Below are positions 25,391 through 37,885 of a stretch of 64,000 nt of DNA, one piece after another. The stretch's first letter is position 1. Each line of letters opens with the position of its first letter. Source of the DNA: Sindora glabra (lineage: Eukaryota > Streptophyta > Magnoliopsida > Fabales > Fabaceae). Location: assembly GCA_020226215.1 (NCBI GenBank), contig CM035233.1:74963317-75027316 (forward strand), written 5' to 3'. The notes beneath the pieces were generated by a model that was given only the letters and a program-made list of their open reading frames with translations, searched no databases and had not been told where the DNA came from. Both the position numbers and the translations under genes were made by a program.

Positions 25391-26848
25391 TTATAATGAG
25401 GATAGAATAAAACTTGGATCTTGATGACCACTTTTGGTGGGATGCAGGACATCGCTCCGACAGATTTCATCCCACCCCTTGACAAACCTCTTCATGGCTT
25501 CAGCTGGCAAGCAAATTAATATCTGTCTTCCTTCCTCTCCTTTGGCATTCTTCGATGGAATGTAGAAGCTCACTCCATGAAAAGTAGGAGCCCCAGCCTG
25601 CGCTGGTCCCCCAGCGACAGCCTTGCCCCACCCAAAATCAATTTCTCTAAACCCAATACGGGACACGTCAGACACAATACAAGATCTTGCCGTTTTCAAC
25701 AAAGGTCTCCCTCTCATCACCATGAGATCCGCCACAGAGTGCACATATTCCTCACTTACCTCAGCTTTTGCTTTCATCACCAAGTCCAAGGCATATCCAA
25801 ATGGATTCCGGCAAAGCTTCCGAGCAGTCGTGACTGCAGCCGGAAATACAAAACCATTGCCATAATAACCAACAGGAATCGGAGGATTAAATTTGGAACG
25901 GGTATTGACAATGATCATGATGCGAACTTCTTCATCTGGGTGTGGTCGTAAAGCCATCGTACGACAACGCCAGAGGAACGCAGTGATGATTTCAAAGGAC
26001 GTACATTTACGAAGGTGGTTGGGAACCAAACGGCGGAGGGCTGATACCTCGGCTGGTCCGCAGAAGAAAGAGCGATGCACCATGTTTTCCGAGGAGATCA
26101 TGATATTATCATGCACTTGCTCGTACTCGCCATGGTTGCGTGTTATACGGGGCGGATCCCTTGCACTTAGGAGGTCTCTGCGCCACAGTGGTGGAATTGA
26201 AGGCTTAGAAGCACCGCGCGCTATCTCGGCCAAGGCATACATGAATTGGATAATACCAGTTCCATCACTCATTGTGTGATTCAAGCGGAAGCCCAATATG
26301 AAGCCACCACACTTGAGTCGTGTCACCTATCATCCATATATAGCCCAACATTAGCTACTTGTCAATTGCAATTTAAATAAATAACTAGCATTAGATGAAA
26401 CCTGGATAAGGAGGAGGGGAGAATTGGTTATTCCATCTGAGCCAGGAACGTTGTAAAGAAGTTGCTCAAAGCATGGGTACGGAGGTTGAGGAGCATTACC
26501 AAACTGGTCGAGTGTCACATCAGCATCGGCCTCGATGAAAAGGGCGCCCTCCGCAGTGCAATCCACCATGAGTTTGCGGTTAGGAGCTTGTCTGAGCCTA
26601 CCTGCTAATGGGTAGTAAAAGACGAGTGCTTGAGCAAGTGCATGTCTGATGAGTGGAACAGGGTCTTTTCCTGTCATGGATGGCTGGTGATGATAAAACT
26701 GCAGAATTGGAACATGGAAACGGAGAAACTGTTGGTCGTCAATGTCAGAGAGTGGCTTGAGTTCGCGGGGGGTGGGCCTAGCTGGAGCTATCAGCTCTGG
26801 TTGGCCCCTCCGAACTGAGAAAACTAGAGTGGAAGATTGGAGAGCCAT
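25391..26848 (-). CDS. BAHD acyl-CoA-dependent acyltransferase (alcohol acyltransferase-like)
   Basis: BAHD enzymes move an acyl group from acyl-CoA to an alcohol or amine in the cytosol. Exon 1 (26402-26848) and exon 2 (25391-26326) flank a 75-bp GT-AG intron and join in phase 0 to give 460 residues, the normal family length. The catalytic HTMSD (HxxxD) is at 166-170 and the structural DFGWG at 379-383. The YYPLAGRLR and LLLIQVTRLKCGG segments are also typical. The N-terminus (VFSVRRGQPELIAPA) and overall look are closest, from memory, to benzyl alcohol O-benzoyltransferase and methanol O-anthraniloyltransferase types, suggesting volatile or phenolic ester formation. The acyl donor cannot be read from sequence. 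The ATG at 26848 is chosen because the family starts just before this motif; an in-frame ATG 90 bases upstream (26938) would add 30 atypical residues. Confidence 0.92.
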
Positions 26849-28321
26849 TTTTCCTTTTTTGGGTGTTGATGATATAGGCTCGTGTGGTTGGAGCAACAAT
26901 TTATAATGGGCCAATTGACTGTTTGTGTGGATGCCCACTGCTAAGAGTGTGTGGAATGTGGCCTTCGGCTTTGTGTCCCATGGTTTTTATTCTTTTGGAA
27001 TTTACCTCGCACAGGTCTTATCTGTGTTTTTGTGGCAAATTCGGAATTTGCATGATTTTTTAATCCAATACCCTAAGTTTTTCTAATTGCTGTGATCGAT
27101 AACTGCTAAGAATAATCAAGACGGATCCATGGAACCGCGAGTCGTTTTTGACTGCCGAAAAAAGGCGGGCGTTCCGACTGATGTATGTTTTCATTTTCTT
27201 TTTACCATTAATAAATAATATTTTTATGTAATAAAAGAGAAAAAATGTTTTTAATTTAATTTGTCTAATATGTTAAACTCTTTTTTTACAATTAGACGTC
27301 CAACTGTTGTAACTATCACAATTATCGATAATAATCAATCATTAATTATTATCTCATTATAATAAGAAATTAATTCAAACTTAAATTCATAATAAATAAT
27401 AAATAAATTAAAGAATTTTATGAATATTCACACAAAGATGCATTTATAACTCCCCTTTATTAATAATATCATTGAATATTACTATTTGAACACATTTAAG
27501 ATCCTGATCAAATATCACCGCAACTCTTTTATAATCATAAGAAAGACCTTTAATAATTAGCAACATATAATTTGCTCCATCCATACTTATTAAATCTAGA
27601 TTCATCTGATTGGTTCAATTGGTGAATCGGTAATTAGTTCAGTCTGAATTGCATTATCAAATTAGTTTTGCAAGTAAACCAGTAAAAAAGAAGTTTAACT
27701 AGTGAGTTTTAATTAACTCAGAAGAATCACTATATTATATTGAAGTGCTATCCTTTAAAAGAAAATTCTAATTTATTTGTGTTGATTCTTAAGGATTCTA
27801 AAATTTGAAGAAAAAGTATGATAATGGACTCTTTAAGAATGGCTTAATGGAAGAAAGAATAAATATTCTTTTATGAAATATTTTAACAAGACAGAGAGAG
27901 CCTTTTGCAATGATTCTTAATTGGTTGTTGGTTTGTTTGTTTGAGTGTATGTCCTTTTGGATAAGTACATGCATGGCAAGGTGGTTCCTTAGGCAATAAG
28001 TTACAATTTTTGAACTTGGATTAAAGTTAATCATGTCATAAAATTTATGATAATTGATATAAATAATATTGAAATAATTACAAATGGAGGATAATTGATA
28101 TAGGATATTGGATAACAAAATAGTTTATTTATAGTGATCGATTGGGATTGATATATGTATAGGTAATTTTTTGGAATTAGGATAGTCAAGGATCACTAGG
28201 ATAAAAGAGTAAGAATTATGGTGGCTTTCTCGATCATTTTGTGTAGAGAACCCACGATAAGGTGATTAAAGGGTGATATATCCAATGCTCCTATGTATTG
28301 CGAATGAGGTTTTCATTCCAA

Positions 28322-28389
28322 TCTAACCAAGTTACCTTTATCATGTATATGCAATTCTAACCAAGTTACCTTTATCATGTATATGCAAT
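28322..28389. repeat. 34-bp perfect tandem duplication
   Basis: TCTAACCAAGTTACCTTTAT and the following 14 bases occur twice in succession (28322-28355 and 28356-28389), indicating a recent local duplication. Confidence 0.92.
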
Positions 28390-28841
28390 AGTAGCAAGAC
28401 TCACATTCCACTTATTTCATATTAACCATGTGATATCATTATTACAAGCATGTAAGATATAAAAAGAAAGATAAGTAAATCTCCTTATTACTCGTATCTG
28501 TCTTTTTCTCTCATAAGTCATTATTAGATTCAATGTTTGATTTACAAATGATATCAATTTGCCCTTATCTCAATTTTCATAATATTAACACAATTCAATG
28601 TTATATTTCACTAGGAAATCATCAATAATGTGCACAAGAATTTTCATAACCACATCATACCTTTATATATGGTATCACATAATCCATTATCATTGTTTAA
28701 CATATAATAAACTTATATTAACATTAAAGAAAATAATCACATGCCATCACACTTTAAAAATGGTTAACATTAAAAACACAAGAGTTATAATTGATTATAT
28801 AGTTAATTATACACTAATAGAAAGTAATTCTCATAATTATA

Positions 28842-28978
28842 ATTAACTATATACTCAACTATGGAGAGCAATCCTTGTGGGCACAGTTAATTATATACTC
28901 GACTATAGATTGCTAGAGAGCATATGGGCATAGTTGACTATATACTCAATTATAGATTATTAGAGAGCATTTTTTATA
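28842..28978. repeat. Diverged minisatellite, about 3 units
   Basis: Three units of roughly 45-50 bp share AGTTAATTATATACTC, an ACTATAGATT core and GAGAGCAT. The series decays on both sides, with further AACTATG and GAGCAT words to about 29080. Confidence 0.7.
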
Positions 28979-30650
28979 GGTAGTTAACTATGCTTTAGAA
29001 ATATGCTTTATAGAAAAGCATTTCTAGTTATAATCAACTATGTAATTCATTATGCCTGCCTAAAGAGCATATTTCTAAGGTATAGTCAACTCTGGCCTGA
29101 TTACCTGCAAAATCTCACAAAAAATCACTATTCATTTGGAACAAAATCCCTCTCAAACCATTTCTAAGAATACCTTGCTTAATCAAATCACCTTACATGG
29201 TATTCATATCATTGTACATGCAATAATTAATAAGAAATTCAAGTTTATACTCTTTTAATTGAAACTTTTCAAGGACTTAAGTAAACAAAAGAAAACCTAA
29301 CTTTATCACATTTAAAACAAGCAAGATTTAATTAGAATGTTCACTCATTTTATTTGGAAGAGAAAATAAAAGGATGAAATTGAAGTTTGCTTATTCCTAA
29401 AGACCTAAAATTTGAAAGATCCAAGTTAGGGCTTAAATTTTCCTTTTGAGCTAAAATCCTTCAATTACACCAACTCAAAATATGAATGGGGAAGAAACTT
29501 AGTAAAAATTAAAGTTTAGAAGGCCTTACTTTACTTGGATTGAGTAGTATGAGTGATTGATGGATAATTTGCCTTGATTAAGTGATGAAAGGAGAAGAAT
29601 ATGGAGAATAGGATGAGGGCTTTGTGTGTGTGGTTGTTGGAAAATATTAGGATGGCTAAAGTTTTTTGAAGAAATAAAAAGAGGGAGGTGACTAAAGCAA
29701 ATTTGGAAAAGTAACTTAAATATCTGTTAGACACAAATATTCTCTTTAATCATACTTAACTCTTAAAACATTTTAGGTTGTTCCTATATTCAACTCTTTG
29801 TTGCCAAATATTTGTTTCCATACTCCATCACAATAATTTATCCTCTCATGAAATTTCATTTTTAATCTAATCATTATAAGTAATTAATTATTTTTCACAC
29901 ACATAAATTTTAAATTTTTAAAGGGCATAACATATTATTATTGTCAAAGAAAATAAATAAAAAATCCAAAATGAGGGGATCTAATTCCCTAAGAAATTGG
30001 GGGAGGAAATTATCATTACCTCATTGAAACAATCCTATCGAGGAAAAATGGGAAAAAAGAATTGATTTTTTTGAACCAAAGATGTACAAATAGAATGAAA
30101 ATTGCCAATTCCTTTTCTCTTTCTAAATTACCCTAATACAAATGGCCCTTTAATTTTTTCATGATCTTTCATCAACATATGCCTTAATTATAATACAATC
30201 ACATTTAGATTTCTTAATAAAAAACAAAAGCTTTTTTTTAATATTTCTTGTAACAAATATTAACTAAGATGATTTTACCACATTCATCTTGATTGTTTTA
30301 ATCCATACAATGTAATTTATTTGAATATATTTCTTAAGAGTTCAAATTGCACACTTTGAGCATCTTAAATCAATTGAGAATTTTTATATAATATCATTAA
30401 CAATTATTGCACATGAAATAAGAAATAACTAAATCTATTGGACACATATTAAGTTTTAATAAATTTTTAGAAAAATTTTATCTCTTACATAAAAATTTTC
30501 TCATAACCAATGACAATCTTTGTAAAAAAATTTATGCTATAAACCATATTTTACATTTACAATTACAATTTTTTTTTTATTTTTTGGCACAATTATACAT
30601 TTCTATTTTATTAGCTTCACACACCCAAGGAGTTTGAAATTTTATATGTA

Positions 30651-30665
30651 TGTGTGTGTGTGTGT
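30651..30665. repeat. (TG)7 microsatellite
   Basis: A short run of TG dinucleotides in AT-rich DNA. Confidence 0.85.
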
Positions 30666-31811
30666 AAAGCCACAATTTTATCAATTAAAATTGCATAAAA
30701 AATTTTCAAAAAATAAATTCACATAAGAATTATAATTTTTATGAAGAAGTATTGAAATACATAATTTTATTATAACAAAGTTTATAAAATTATGTATTGG
30801 TACAATTCTTTTATGCACATATAGAAAAAGGATAATCCTAAATTTAAAAATTAACTGCACAAATTTGAACCTATTAATTTCGAGCTACTGACTTTGCCAC
30901 TAATATTAACCAAAGAAGTTATTTGTAAGAGTCTCTCATCAAACACTGATGTAAAGTTGGGAATACACACCTTGATAGAAACATACCTCAACATCCAAAC
31001 AAACTAAACAGAAATGTACTTGAAACTACGTCGCAAGCAAAAAATCTAGGTAGAATTAACCTGCAACACAAGACAATAAACATTTATGGAAAAAAAAAAA
31101 AAGAAGCCAATATGCAAAGACTATAAGGTACCAACCAAGTAGCAAGTGGTAAGGTGATCGACCTTGGTTTGTTATCCCTTGCGGGTGCTTATACTTGTCA
31201 GTGGATCTCGACAATAAAATCCTTCTACTTCTAAGATGATATAATTTGAAGCTTATATAGCATTTTTTTAAATCCCTCCGGTATTTCTTGTGGAAACATC
31301 CCTTTAGAATTGTCTAGTTATCTAACTCTATCCAGAACTTTTAGATTTATTCTCCTTCAACTCCATCTAATATTTTGTTACTTCGTCGTATGTCTCCAAA
31401 CCCCGCCATCCATCAAATACTTATAGATTAATAGAAATTGCATCAATATTATATTTTTCAGATAAGTTTTTTCATATATTGAATTTTACTCGATGCATGA
31501 AATTTAATGGCTTCATTGAATTTTACATTTTTTTGGACAAAATATTCAATCTAATGATTTACGATTTACCAATAAAGTCAATGCATACATTGAATCGGCA
31601 AATTTCCTAACATCATACTCAATGGAAAGCAGCACACTAGTTGAACTATTGTGATCACATGTCTGCAACACTCTTAGACTAATAAAGTAAAATCCTTATT
31701 GCAAGAGTTGGGCAAGTAAGTTGCTTGAGTAATGTGCAAGCATTCGCTGTCTGTCTTGCCTTGCATAATACAAACAGATCCTGTTTTTTTTTTTTTCCAA
31801 TAACAAATTCC

Positions 31812-34310
31812 CTAAACATAGGTCATCCGTTCGGCCTCATGCCTAATGGATTCAAACAACGGTGAAGAGAGGTATCGCTCCCCAGAACTGGGAAAAACCA
31901 CCTGCACCAAGCAATCACAATAATTTAAGATTGAAGTTAATGCAGATTTATTTGCACACTTAACAAGGCAAATAATTAAACTTACCACAACAAGTTTTCC
32001 TGCATTTTCTGGCCTCCTTCCCACCTTTATAGCAGCTGCTGCGGCTGCCCCAGATGAAATCCCCACCTATCACCGAGAATTAGAATGGAATAACCCTCAA
32101 GGCTAACAATAATATATAGATTTTAGTTTCAAAGGAGATAGAATATATAAAACCACATATAAGTTCATACCAGCAAACCTTCTTTCACGGCAAGCAGCTT
32201 AGCAGTTTCTATGGCTTCCTCACTCGATACCTGAGATTTTTATTTAATTAACAATTGTAGTAAAGACACAAAATTGAGGTTCAAACTACTTCCATGGAGA
32301 CATTTATAATCTCTAGTGTTCACAACTATAATCACAATTACAAAGTGAGCTATAGATTTTTTGCTGTTTTTATGTCTCTCGGGCTTTAGTATTTGTAGAA
32401 ATCATAACATATTCAAAACAGAACCGAATAGACAACAATTAATAAGAAATTAACAAAGACAACCTTTATCAAGAACCCAGTCTTCAGAATCCTATTATGC
32501 CTACATTGAATCTACCTGGATAATTTCATCAAGCAGACTGACATCCAGCACCGCTGGAACAATGCCAGCACCAATTCCTTGGATCAGATGCTTGCCTTTT
32601 ATTGCATGCAGGTAGATACAATATGTCCAGTTAGATGCTAGATTCTCAAAGTAAACTATTGATTTAAACATATACTCGGTAAAATAAAAAATCTGAATGC
32701 CTCGTTGTGAAATTTACATATTTGTGAGACTCTTGCTATCTTGCAATGGATAACGGGAATATGATATTAGAATCTTAGAAAGAAAATTTTCTAAAAACTG
32801 CAAGAATTATCATTTTATATCTGATGTGTCAACTTCTAAGTTCTGTATCAACTATAAAAAAACAACTTTATTAAGCAATTCTTATTTCTTAGTCCAAAAA
32901 CAATAGGTTTTATTACCTTCATTTTTCAAAAGTACTGTCAATTGTTGTTATTAGTTCATTATGATCCAAATAGCAATCTCGGTCGCTATATGTTCGATCA
33001 TATCAACTAAGACATTTGGGAGCTTACTATCCTCATTTATAATGCAGATATTAAACGGGGCCAAGAGAAGAACAATGATAGGTCCTTTACTTACCTGGCT
33101 GTCCTCCGCTCAAGACTGCACTTTCAACGGGTTCTACTCCATAGAGCTGGATGAAAACAAATAACATTTAAACCTCAAAAGTATGGAGCATTTAAACTAT
33201 CTTCACAAACACTCACACCACAAGTGAACCTTGGTTGCAGGGTTTTTCTCCTTGAGAAATTTCCCGGCACCTGTTATTGTTCCCCCTGTTCCTATCCCTG
33301 AGACCAGGGCATCAACTCTCCCTCCAGAATCTCTCCATATCTCAGGGCCAGTGGTTTCATAGTGAATCTACAAACATGCACCAGAGTTTTTATTGATACC
33401 ATCACCGCGCCAAACCACAATGCAATGCACTCAGAAGGATTGACTACCTTTGGGTTTGCGGGATTTTCAAATTGGTGAGGCATAAAAGCATTAGGAGTCT
33501 CGCGGAGTAGTTCCTCGGCCTTCTTAAAACTGCCCTTAAAGCCCTGAGCTGGATCCGTCAGATGCAACTCAGCTCCTAAAGCTCTGAGAACAATTCTCCT
33601 TTCAAGACTCATTGAAGCTGGCATTGCAAGGATAAGCTTATAGCCCCTAAGTGCCGCAATGAATGCCAGCCCAATGCCAGTGTTCCCACTTGTAGTCTCA
33701 ACAAGGACAGTCTGTCCCAGATTAGTCCAAACGATGTTCACAACCACAAAAATTTCTCAGTTCAAAAGTGCTCAACAGTCTCAACTTAAGCATGGATTGC
33801 AAATGATCAAACATGAATGGTTTACTACGATGACAATATGCATACATCATACAACTAAAGACATAAAAGGACTGCTATTACGAACCTTCCCTGGTGTAAT
33901 CTGCCCCTTTTCCTCGGCATCCTTGATCATACTTAATGCTATCCTGCCTCCAAAAAAACCCGTCAAATTTTAAAACATATTTCTGATTTCTGAAGCAAAC
34001 TTCAGCTTGGAAATATATCAACACAAGAAAAAACGGAAGAAAAAGATGTTATGCCTGTCTTTGACACTAGAGCAGGGCTCCATTGACTCAAGCTTGGCAG
34101 CAATACGGGCCACACAACCATCCACGATGTTATTTAGATAAACCATCGGAGTGTTTCCAATTAGCTGCCATAGAAAGAAGGAGATTAATTAGACCAAGGA
34201 CATGTAGATTTGCTTATATAAGAAAAAAATTGTCAAGTATTAACTAAGAGAGAAGAGGAAGAAGAAATCACCTCAGTAACATCTTTCTTTATTTCACACC
34301 GCGCCTCCAT
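31812..34310 (-). CDS. Cysteine synthase / O-acetylserine (thiol)lyase, CYSD-like, array copy 1
   Basis: A PLP enzyme that makes cysteine from O-acetylserine and sulfide; some relatives make cyanoalanine or sulfocysteine. Ten exons join in frame to 323 residues: 34272-34310, 34055-34164, 33886-33943, 33448-33711, 33230-33367, 33095-33146, 32516-32595, 32171-32230, 31986-32066 and 31812-31901. The PLP lysine is K48 in CSSVKDR. The substrate loop TSGNTG is at 76-81, the phosphate loop GTGGT at 183-187, and the VEP..SAVLSGG loop follows. The N-terminus has no transit peptide, so a cytosolic enzyme is likely. Its short start (MEARCEIKKDVTE) and NNIVDGCVARIAAKLE fit the CYSD branch. The exon 2 donor is GC, not GT, as in all four array copies. 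There are no stops or frameshifts. A 5'UTR intron is possible. Confidence 0.93.
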
Positions 34311-35654
34311 CCTAGCTGTTGGGAACTATAGCTGGCGAGTACAGAGAAAAAACCGCAAAATGAGGCAAGTAAAACATCGTATTGTGAAACTCAAAAGGAA
34401 CCGCTGACAGTAACAGCTCAAGTAAATATTATGATTGTGAAACAAAATAGAGAGAGAGAGAGAGAGAGGTTTCTGGAGGAAAACAATTTGTCGGGAAAAC
34501 CAATACTTTCGTATACAGATTAGAGGGTTATTGAATGTGCAGTTAAGGCCACAACAGATCGCTGAAGGAACCCTTGACTCTGTTTCTCCTCCGATAGCTG
34601 CCTGAGCTGACAGTGGTCTCCGTTGACTCTTCTGTCGGGATTTCCAAGTTCCTGCATAACTAGTGAGCAATGAAAGTAAGATTTTGACATTTTTTATTCC
34701 TCACAATTCGGTGTCTTTGAGGTTACTATAATGAATAATCGGAAAGTACCACGCCCACAAGGTGTTTGTACCCAATTCCCAGTGCACATTTCTATTCGAC
34801 AGTCAAATAATCCTCTTTCTTATGATTAGAAGGGATTGTATCAAAAGCGTACATAATATTTAGCGTGACTCTAGATAGTTATGTGTTATTCATTACACAT
34901 TAATTCATCATCTGAGTTACTTCTATCCATAGATATTTCTTCTGCTAGTATTTTACCATTCTTTTGGCCGTAAGTCATTACTAACTCGCTAGGCAAACTT
35001 GATTTTGTTCCAAATTGATGCTGTTCAATTTCTATGTACTAACTGAAGATCTAGTCAGATAAGCCGTAGACGGGCAAGGCAGTCACTTCCAGAAAAAGCC
35101 CAACAATGGCCATTAGAACACAACAACGAGTGGCTTGACCAACGCAGCACTGCAGCCAATCGAGATGAATTATAATAAATTCAAGACTAAAGCTTGACAG
35201 AAAAGTCGGTACAATTACTAACACCACCAGAGTTATTTTAACTTTTTCTATGCTTGCCAGCATATATGTACATAGATATTCCTATATCTCAACAATTGAC
35301 CTGTTCTTGTATTAAACGTAGACTACAATACACTATTTTAGCATATACCACTGCTATTAGTGGTGCACAAATCAATAAATCTAAATTATTAGTGGTGCAC
35401 CATTATTGAGGTGTATAGAAGTTCCTCACCTTGTATTATTGAAGCTGGACATGCATCAAGCTGATATATGGCAAGAATAACTTGTATATTCTTGTCTAGT
35501 GAGCTTGTTTCGATCTCCTAGAGTGAAACAAAGGGCAGCAACCTTAAATAAATTGTTTTTCTTTTATTTTGTGTGTTTATGTGTGCATGATTGTTCTTGA
35601 GACTGCTTAGTCTCAAAAAGCTCAAGAATATTGTGTCCCTTGGTGTTGATGAAC
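34311..35654. other. Upstream region of array copy 1
   Basis: The DNA to about 34800 is less AT-rich and likely holds the promoter and 5'UTR of the copy 1 gene, including an (AG)10 microsatellite at 34449-34468. The minus-strand open frame at 34326-34670 ends just before the gene start and looks like transcribed leader rather than a protein. No other gene is supported up to the stop codon of copy 2. Confidence 0.5.
34449..34468. repeat. (AG)10 microsatellite
   Basis: Ten AG dinucleotides, reading CT on the transcribed strand, lie about 140-160 bp upstream of the copy 1 start codon. CT-rich tracts are common in plant 5' leaders. Confidence 0.9.
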
Positions 35655-37885
35655 CTAGTCAAATGTCATTTGTTCAGCTTCATGCCTGATAGATTCAAAC
35701 AACGGCGAAGATAGATAGCGCTCACCACAAATTGGGAATATCATCTGCACAGAAATCAGAGTGAATAACATGATCAATGTTGATGTGTTTCTCATATACA
35801 TACAGAATTTGTAGCAATCAGATAGTACTCTCAAACAATTCGTGTCTATGAATTTGTAAGGAACAAAGTTACAACAATGAGCTTCTCTTCATTTTCTGAC
35901 CTCTTTCCCAACTTTATTGCAGCTGCAGCTGCAGCTCCAGATGAATCCCCATCTACAAAGAAAACATTATTAATATCAGCACACAATTACTTTTTGACAG
36001 CCACAATAAGATATTATGAAGTCCGTACTTGATAATCCTAACAGCAAACCTTCTTTCAAGGCTAGCAGCTTGGCAGTTTTTGTAGCTTCCTCACCTGTTA
36101 CCTACAGGTTTACAGAAACTCTTTAACAACTTGCCAAGCTATCATTTCTGATTCATGTATATCATCAATGCAGCTAGCCATACAATATGTGATTTGGGCC
36201 CGACAAAATCCACAAAAATGGGAACTATATTTCCATTGTGAAGTTGCCACACTAGTAAAATTTGAATGACAATGCATTAGTATCAAGACCAAGAGCACAG
36301 CAACGAGATCTCTTTCTTCAGGAAACTAGAAAGAAATGCCCAAATTCGAGTGAAAATGTATAAGAATCAAGAATTATCTGAATAACTCCATCCAGCATAC
36401 TGACATCCAGTACATTTTGTATAAGACCAGTACCAATTCCTTGGATTAGGTGCTCACCTTTGACATGTGCTAGACGCAACAGACCAGTCAGAAAACAGCC
36501 TCATATTGTTAAAAAAAGGTCTTCCTCGATATAAACAAAAAAACACTACAGGTTTCATTCTAGCTTCAAACTTGAATGCATAGATAAATCAAGAATTCAG
36601 GAGGGTCATGCTGGAGGACAAAAACTTTCAGATGCCTTTAAGGATTGTTTTGAACCATTTTCTGTTGAAGGTTTTCTGATACATATGAAAGAAGAAGTTT
36701 GGAAAGCTTGTCCATGTGGGAGCTACTTTTTCATTCCTTCAAGAATATATTTATATAAGCACAGAAAATCAATAGTCAGAACCAAATCTCCATATTTTAA
36801 GGAGATTTGTTTTTTGACTAAAGCCAAAAAATATACTCCACCCCAATTTCATTTAACATTCTAGTATTTTCTTCTAATACATTATAAAATATTCAAAAAA
36901 CAAAAGGACAAAAGTCTGATGCATGGTCTGCATCACAATCAGCAGCCACGTCACCAATCTTCATCACTCCTCCTTGATGTAAGAATTGTGCACAACACTG
37001 AGCTTATCTCTAAGTTCTTCAAATCTGGTTTTCTGCAATCCTTTAGTGAAGATATCAGCTAACTGCTCTTTTGCTAGACAGTGGATTAAGAAAACTTCAC
37101 CTTCTTTTTCAGCTTCCCTAATTGCATGGTATTTGATTTTAATATGTATTGTTTTGCCATGAAAGATTGGATTTTTAACCATTGCAACAGCTGACTTGTT
37201 GTCACACAGAATTTTTGTAGCTTTATCAGGCTTGATCTTCAAATAATTCAACACTTTTGTCAACCACAGAGCTTGATTAACTGCAGCAGAAGCAGCAATG
37301 TACTCTGCCTTAGCAGTAGACTGAGCAACAGAGCCTTGCTTCTTTGAATTTCAACTAATAACCCTCGAACCAAGTGAAAAACAATAGTCAAAAGTGCGGA
37401 CATATCCATAACAGCCAGGTAGGTGAAACTGGAACCAATACTAGGGCCAAATGAAAATTATCTAATTATCAAAGTCATAATGGCTAGCCCTTCCACGTGT
37501 ACTGAGGCCCTTATCCTCGGCATCCTTGATCATGCTGAAGGCCATCCTGATTGAAAAAAGAAAGATTATCATTACAGAATTTCAATTAAGAGAAAAATGA
37601 ATAGCAGACTTGAAGTTTCTGATGCCCTTCTTCTCTAGCTAGTGAAAGATAAAGAAATTGCGTGCCTGTCCTTGACACTAAAGCAAGGTCCCATGGACTC
37701 TAGCTTGGCAGCAATACGTGGCACGCAAGCATCTGCAATCTTGTTCAAATATACCATAGGAGTATTTCCTATCAACTGCAGAAAAAGCAGGATTAAGAAT
37801 ACTGGAATTATGGGAAAACAGAAAAGACAGGAGAGGCAGATGGTACTTCAGTGGCATCTTTCTTGATTGCACACTTTAGCTCCAT
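35655..37885 (-). pseudogene. Cysteine synthase-like pseudogene, array copy 2
   Basis: This keeps exon 1 (start at 37885, MELKCAIKKDATE), exon 2 (about 37667-37777, LIGNTPMVYLNKI), exon 3 (about 37491-37548), and relatives of exons 7 (about 36378-36457), 8 (about 36051-36110), 9 (about 35873-35953) and 10 (35655-35744). Exons 4-6, with the substrate loop and GTGGT loop, are gone. A Ty1/copia RNase H fragment lies in that gap. Exon 9 has lost one T (the ATTTCATC of the intact copies is ATTCATC near 35945), shifting the frame. The exon 7 donor is AT and the exon 8 donor TT in place of GT. The exon 3 donor reads GC where copy 3 has GT. Exon 10 reads MIFPICGERY in place of VIFPSFGERY. It cannot make an active enzyme. 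Confidence 0.92.
36964..37425 (-). mobile_element. Ty1/copia RNase H fragment inside pseudogene copy 2
   Basis: The minus strand reads YCFSLGSRVIS, then stop, NSKKQGSVAQSTAKAEYIAA, QALWLTKVLNYLKI, ILCDNKSAVAMVKNP and LADIFTKGLQ. This is the RNase H end of a copia Pol, finishing at a TGA or similar near 36964. The Trp before NSKKQ has become a stop, and the upstream edge (about 37400-37425) is frameshifted. No LTR or RT is seen, so it is a truncated insertion. The surrounding sequence to about 36840 may belong to the same insertion. Confidence 0.88.

Larger units (their letters stand above)
26849..31811. other. Gene-free spacer between BAHD and cysteine synthase genes
   Basis: The first about 300 bp are less AT-rich and probably hold the BAHD promoter. 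The rest has no supported gene. It holds a 34-bp tandem duplication (28322-28389), a diverged minisatellite (about 28842-28978), a (TG)n run (30651-30665) and T-rich tracts. Open frames at 27798-28118, 28598-28846 and 29531-29734 lack recognisable content. Confidence 0.55.

Noticed and set aside
25577..26279. Open frames of 80-128 codons on the plus strand opposite the BAHD gene
   Set aside because: They are antisense shadows of the BAHD coding sequence.
31124..31230. TAGCAAGTGGTAAGG, similar to a SINE/tRNA A box
   Set aside because: No B box at the expected spacing and no poly-A or poly-T tail with target duplication was found.
34326..34670. 114-codon minus-strand open frame upstream of cysteine synthase copy 1
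   Set aside because: Low-complexity Leu/Phe/Cys content, contains the CT microsatellite, no recognisable family; more likely leader DNA.
36378..36381. Possible AT-AC intron at exon 7 of pseudogene copy 2
   Set aside because: The paralogues have a normal GT here and the copy is broken elsewhere; a mutated donor is simpler.
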